From Actinomycetota bacterium (GTDB lineage Bacteria > Actinomycetota > Acidimicrobiia > Acidimicrobiales > Iamiaceae), in contig JAFDWI010000095.1 in assembly GCA_018268545.1 (NCBI GenBank), forward strand, positions 1-5,129: a stretch of DNA of 5,129 nt, read 5' to 3'. Made by a program: the position numbers and the translations under genes. The notes beneath the pieces were generated by a model, which made no database searches, was not told the DNA's origin, and was given only the letters and a program-made list of their open reading frames with translations. Shown in pieces: positions 1 through 5,129 of the stretch; the first letter of the stretch is position 1; each line of letters starts with the position of its first letter.

Positions 1-160
1 CGACGAACTCAAGGCGACGACGGTCGACCTCACCCTCGAAGCGTCGACGGAGTTGCTGGGCCGCGAACTCGGTGACGACGACCATCGTCGGATGGTCCGT
101 GAACTCATCGACGAGCTGTCGGCTCGCGACGTCGTCAACGAGGTGGCCGGCCGACTGTGA
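1..160 (+). CDS. atpF: ATP synthase Fo subunit b, C-terminal end (partial)
   Basis: This is the last 52 codons of an open frame entered at base 2 and closed by TGA at 158-160; the start lies left of the window. Subunit b is a membrane-anchored helical protein whose long cytoplasmic arm, with delta, forms the peripheral stalk holding the alpha3-beta3 head still. The visible part is a charged, helix-forming tail with the family-like pattern 'LTLEASTELLGRELGDDDHR' followed by 'LIDEL', resembling the usual b-subunit end in which a 'kiLgr.ld...r.lvdefi..l' pattern contacts delta. The membrane segment is not visible. Identification also rests on its place immediately before atpH, which it overlaps by 4 nt. 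It ends in its own stop codon, so it is not fused to delta as it is in mycobacteria. A b' paralogue cannot be excluded from this fragment alone. Confidence 0.88.
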   Translation, partial: DELKATTVDLTLEASTELLGRELGDDDHRRMVRELIDELSARDVVNEVAGRL

Positions 161-708
161 GCGCTGCAAACGTCGTCGCTCGTATCTACGCCCAGGCGTT
201 GTACGACATCGGAACCGAGAAAGGTTCGCTCACCGAGCTCGACAGCGAGCTGCAAGCGGTGCGCGACGTCATCGCCGGGCTCGATCACGACCTGCGGACG
301 TTCATCGAGATGCCGCAACTGCCGCGAGGCGAGAAGTGGCAGATCATCCGGACGGCGTTCGAGACCAAGGTGTCCCGAGAGATCCTCGGGTTGCTCCACG
401 TGCTGGTCGACCGTCGCCGAGAGAAGCTCGTCGCCGACATCGCGTTCGAGTTCTCCGAGCTGGTCAACGAAGGTCTCGGGCGGGTCCACGCGAACGTGGT
501 CACGGCCAAGGCCCTCGACGACGACTTGCTCGCCGAGCTTCGGCGTGTTCTCGAGACCGCAACCCGACGAGAGGTCGTTCTCGACCAACGGGTCGATCCA
601 CAGATGATCGGTGGTGTCCGGGTCAGCCTGGGCGACCTGGTCGTGGACGGCACCACCCGCCGAGCGCTGGCCGATCTGCGGCGCTCACTCGCCACGTCAC
701 TGGCATAG
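157..708 (+). CDS. atpH: ATP synthase F1 subunit delta
   Basis: Delta (OSCP homologue) sits on top of the F1 head and joins it to subunit b as part of the peripheral stalk. The 183-aa product matches the usual 175-185 aa. The N-terminal helical domain begins with 'ARIYAQALYDIG', matching the family's 'aRrYaeALfela' signature at about residues 8-19. The C-terminal hallmark is at residues 148-169: D-P-Q-M-IGGVRVSLGDLVVDG-TTRR, the conserved 'IGG...vGd.viDgS.r.rL' block. The start is GTG at 157, overlapping the atpF stop as GTGA, which suggests translational coupling. A GAGGTGG stretch at 140-146 could act as a ribosome site, although its spacing is long. No better-placed start preserves the N-terminal signature. 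It is a free-standing delta with nothing obviously missing. Confidence 0.96.
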   Translation: MSAANVVARIYAQALYDIGTEKGSLTELDSELQAVRDVIAGLDHDLRTFIEMPQLPRGEKWQIIRTAFETKVSREILGLLHVLVDRRREKLVADIAFEFSELVNEGLGRVHANVVTAKALDDDLLAELRRVLETATRREVVLDQRVDPQMIGGVRVSLGDLVVDGTTRRALADLRRSLATSLA

Positions 709-719
709 CCAACGGCTAC

Positions 720-724
720 AAGGA
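720..724 (+). promoter_or_regulatory. Ribosome-binding site of atpA
   Basis: AAGGA lies 7 nt before the ATG at 732, inside an A-rich 23-nt spacer (709-731). This fixes the alpha start at 732, although the same frame stays open far upstream through atpH. Confidence 0.85.
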
Positions 725-731
725 AACGAAC

Positions 732-2261
<1,530 letters not shown>

Positions 2262-2279
2262 TCGGGTCGCGAATCAACC

Positions 2280-3152
2280 ATGGCCGATCAGCCCAAGGTC
2301 ATCCGCAAACGGATCAAGAGCGTCGAATCGACGCGCAAGATCACGCGCACCATGGAGATGGTCGCCACGGCCAAGCTCAAGGCCGCCCAGGAACGTGTGT
2401 CGTCGTCGGGGCCCTACCTCGACAACCTGCGTCGCCTGATGGGCGACATGGCCGGGAGCGGCATGGACGTGTCCTCATGGCCCCAGTTCGAACAGCGGGA
2501 CGGAAAGCGGACCCTGGTGTTCCTCGTCTCGTCGAACCGTGGGTTGTGCGGAGGCTTCAACACGAACCTGGTCCGGCTGGCACGCGACACGATCGACGCT
2601 CGCCGAGCCGACGGTCACACGGTGACCACGTACGTCGCGGGGAAGAAGGGCGCGAGCGCATTGCACTTCGCCGGCTACGACGTCGACGCGCGCTTCTCCG
2701 ATGAACTGCTCGACGTGCCCACGCTCGACGAGGCCGAGTTCTTCCTGGATCGTCTGCGTAGTCCGTTCCTGCGGCGTGAAGTCGATGAGGTCGTCATCAT
2801 CTACCCGCGTTGGGAAGGATCGACCCGTCAACCCCCGACGGCACTGTCGCTGTATCCGATCGCGCCGGAAGCCGCCGCGAAGACCCAGCGGGGTGCGACG
2901 ATCTTCGAACCGTCCTCGTCCGCGGTGCTCGCGCGACTCCTCCTGCGCTACGAACGTCAGATCATGTTCTCGGTGTTGGCCGAGGCGATCGCTTCCGAGC
3001 AGATCGCGCGCCGTATGGCGATGAAGCAGGCGACCGACAACGCCGCCGAGATCGCCGATGAGCTGAACCTGCAGTACAACAAGGCCCGCCAGGCGATGAT
3101 CACCAAGGAACTGTCGGAGATCATCGGTGGCGCCGAGGCGCTCAAGGGCTGA
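2280..3152 (+). CDS. atpG: ATP synthase F1 subunit gamma
   Basis: Gamma is the central rotor shaft: its N- and C-terminal helices form a coiled coil inside alpha3-beta3, and its globular part sits on the c-ring with epsilon. The product is 290 aa (E. coli 287). The N-terminal helix shows 'IRKRIKSVESTRKITRTMEM' at about residues 8-27, the classic 'RI.Sv..t.KIT.aMemVa' signature. 'SSNRGLCGGFNTNL' surrounds the conserved Cys90. The C-terminal helix (238-290) contains 'ASEQIARRMAMKQATDNA', the family's 'aSEh.aRm.AMk.ATdNA' block with Gln in place of the usual His. The middle (about 125-230) is less familiar. No two-cysteine redox insert as in chloroplasts is present, and the length leaves no room for the mycobacterial loop. 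No good Shine-Dalgarno lies in the 18-nt gap after atpA (the nearest GGAGG is at 2246-2250), so translation is probably coupled to atpA. The start is fixed by the N-terminal signature. Confidence 0.97.
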   Translation: MADQPKVIRKRIKSVESTRKITRTMEMVATAKLKAAQERVSSSGPYLDNLRRLMGDMAGSGMDVSSWPQFEQRDGKRTLVFLVSSNRGLCGGFNTNLVRLARDTIDARRADGHTVTTYVAGKKGASALHFAGYDVDARFSDELLDVPTLDEAEFFLDRLRSPFLRREVDEVVIIYPRWEGSTRQPPTALSLYPIAPEAAAKTQRGATIFEPSSSAVLARLLLRYERQIMFSVLAEAIASEQIARRMAMKQATDNAAEIADELNLQYNKARQAMITKELSEIIGGAEALKG

Positions 3153-3212
3153 CGTGCGACCCCGATTCTCACCCCGAAACACCTCAGAACTCGAAATGAA
3201 GGAACAACAACG
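3153..3212 (+). other. atpG-atpD spacer and untranslated leader
   Basis: This is the largest non-coding gap in the window. Its left half is C-rich and holds a 7-bp direct repeat, ACCCCGA, at 3159-3165 and 3171-3177. Its right half is A-rich with little potential for pairing and carries the atpD ribosome site. I see no hairpin, T-run terminator or convincing -10/-35 pair. Confidence 0.7.
3199..3203 (+). promoter_or_regulatory. Ribosome-binding site of atpD
   Basis: AAGGA lies 9 nt before the ATG at 3213, in an A-rich leader. It supports the 3213 start over the in-frame ATG at 3225. Confidence 0.83.
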
Positions 3213-4669
<1,457 letters not shown>

Positions 4670-4670
<1 letters not shown>

Positions 4671-5129
4671 TGTCGACGGTGTCCGAGATGCTTCCCGAGC
4701 ACCCGGACGACGGGGTGTATCGCGGCAGCGTCGCCGACGATCTCGCGATGGGCCAGGTCGAGCTCGAGGTCCACGTGGTGAGCCCCGAACGGGCGATCTA
4801 CGAAGGCCAGGCCCATTGGGTCGTAGCTCCTGGGGCCGACGGCTCCTTCGGGGTGTGGCCCCGCCACGCATCGTTGGTCGCGGCGCTCACCAGCGGCACG
4901 TTGCGGATGGGTCTTCCCGGTCGCGACCGCGTCGAGTACACCGTGCGAGGAGCGTTCCTCTCGGTGAAGTCCAACGTGGTGACGATCCTCGTCGACACGG
5001 TGCTCACGTCGCCCGACCAGGTGGACGTGCCGGCCGTGCAGGCCGAACTCGCCGAGACGATCGAGGCGATGTCCGCTCGCATGGACGAGGCCGAATACGT
5101 CCAGCTCATGGACCGCCGCGAGTGGTGCC
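4670..5129 (+). CDS. atpC: ATP synthase F1 subunit epsilon (3' end cut off)
   Basis: Epsilon binds gamma at the base of the central stalk; its C-terminal helices inhibit ATP hydrolysis in many bacteria. 153 codons are visible and the frame is still open at the window edge. The family beta-sandwich begins at about residue 29: 'VELEVHVVSPERAIYEGQA', then 'PGADGSFGVWPRHASLVAAL' at 54-73 (the conserved 'G..GilP.H..lv..L' loop, here with the PRH form), then 'GAFLSVKSNVVTILVDT' at 94-110. The C-terminal helical part starts at about residue 117. The usual I(L)DxxRA ATP-binding motif is degenerate (VDVPAV, residues 118-123). The ATG at 4670 shares its A with the atpD stop (TGATG), implying coupling, and adds 26 residues before the canonical start region. 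ATG at 4748 would give a normal-length N-terminus. I chose 4670 for the coupling, the GAGG elements and coding-like codons in the extension. Confidence 0.9.

Noticed and set aside
72..731. In-frame upstream extension of atpA by 220 codons
   Set aside because: It runs through atpF and atpH in another frame, is Arg-rich nonsense, and the real alpha N-terminus with a good ribosome site begins at 732.
3153..3212. Possible terminator or internal promoter before atpD
   Set aside because: No inverted repeat with a T-run and no convincing -10/-35 pair could be seen; beta expression fits the shared transcript.

Overview
The window is a 3'-ward slice of a bacterial F-type ATP synthase (F1Fo) operon, with all genes on the + strand in the classical order: end of atpF (b), then atpH (delta), atpA (alpha), atpG (gamma), atpD (beta) and most of atpC (epsilon), which is cut by the right edge. 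Every gene was recognised from its own conserved motifs as well as its position. Apart from two spacers of 23 and 18 nt and one of 60 nt, the DNA is fully coding. I see no tRNA, rRNA, mobile element, CRISPR array, terminator or convincing promoter, so the genes probably belong to one transcript that starts upstream and continues past the window.

The DNA is GC-rich (roughly two thirds by eye) with strongly G/C-ending codons. Actinobacterial-looking traits include the 'NDLWLEM' stretch of beta, the beta N-terminal extension and the 'PRH' form of the epsilon loop. Three mycobacterial hallmarks are absent: delta is a free-standing protein rather than a b-delta fusion, alpha (509 aa) lacks the long C-terminal tail, and gamma (290 aa) has no room for the extra loop. 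My best guess is a non-mycobacterial Actinomycetota, possibly Acidimicrobiia. This is inference; no search was possible.

Layout: 1-160 atpF C-terminus; 157-708 atpH (GTG start, 4-nt overlap with atpF); 732-2261 atpA after an A-rich leader with AAGGA; 2280-3152 atpG after an 18-nt gap with no good ribosome site; 3213-4670 atpD after a 60-nt A-rich leader with AAGGA; 4670-5129 atpC, whose ATG shares a base with the atpD stop. Alpha and beta form the catalytic hexamer, gamma is the rotor shaft, epsilon binds gamma, and delta with b forms the peripheral stalk. The two subunits needed in three copies are the ones with clean A-rich ribosome-binding leaders.

I found no new biological system. The points most worth a second look are a possible 26-residue N-terminal extension of epsilon, a cluster of rare codons in beta around Walker B (the only in-frame ATA and TTT of the window, two codons apart), a non-consensus alpha P-loop (GDRETGKS) and a degenerate ATP-binding motif in epsilon.
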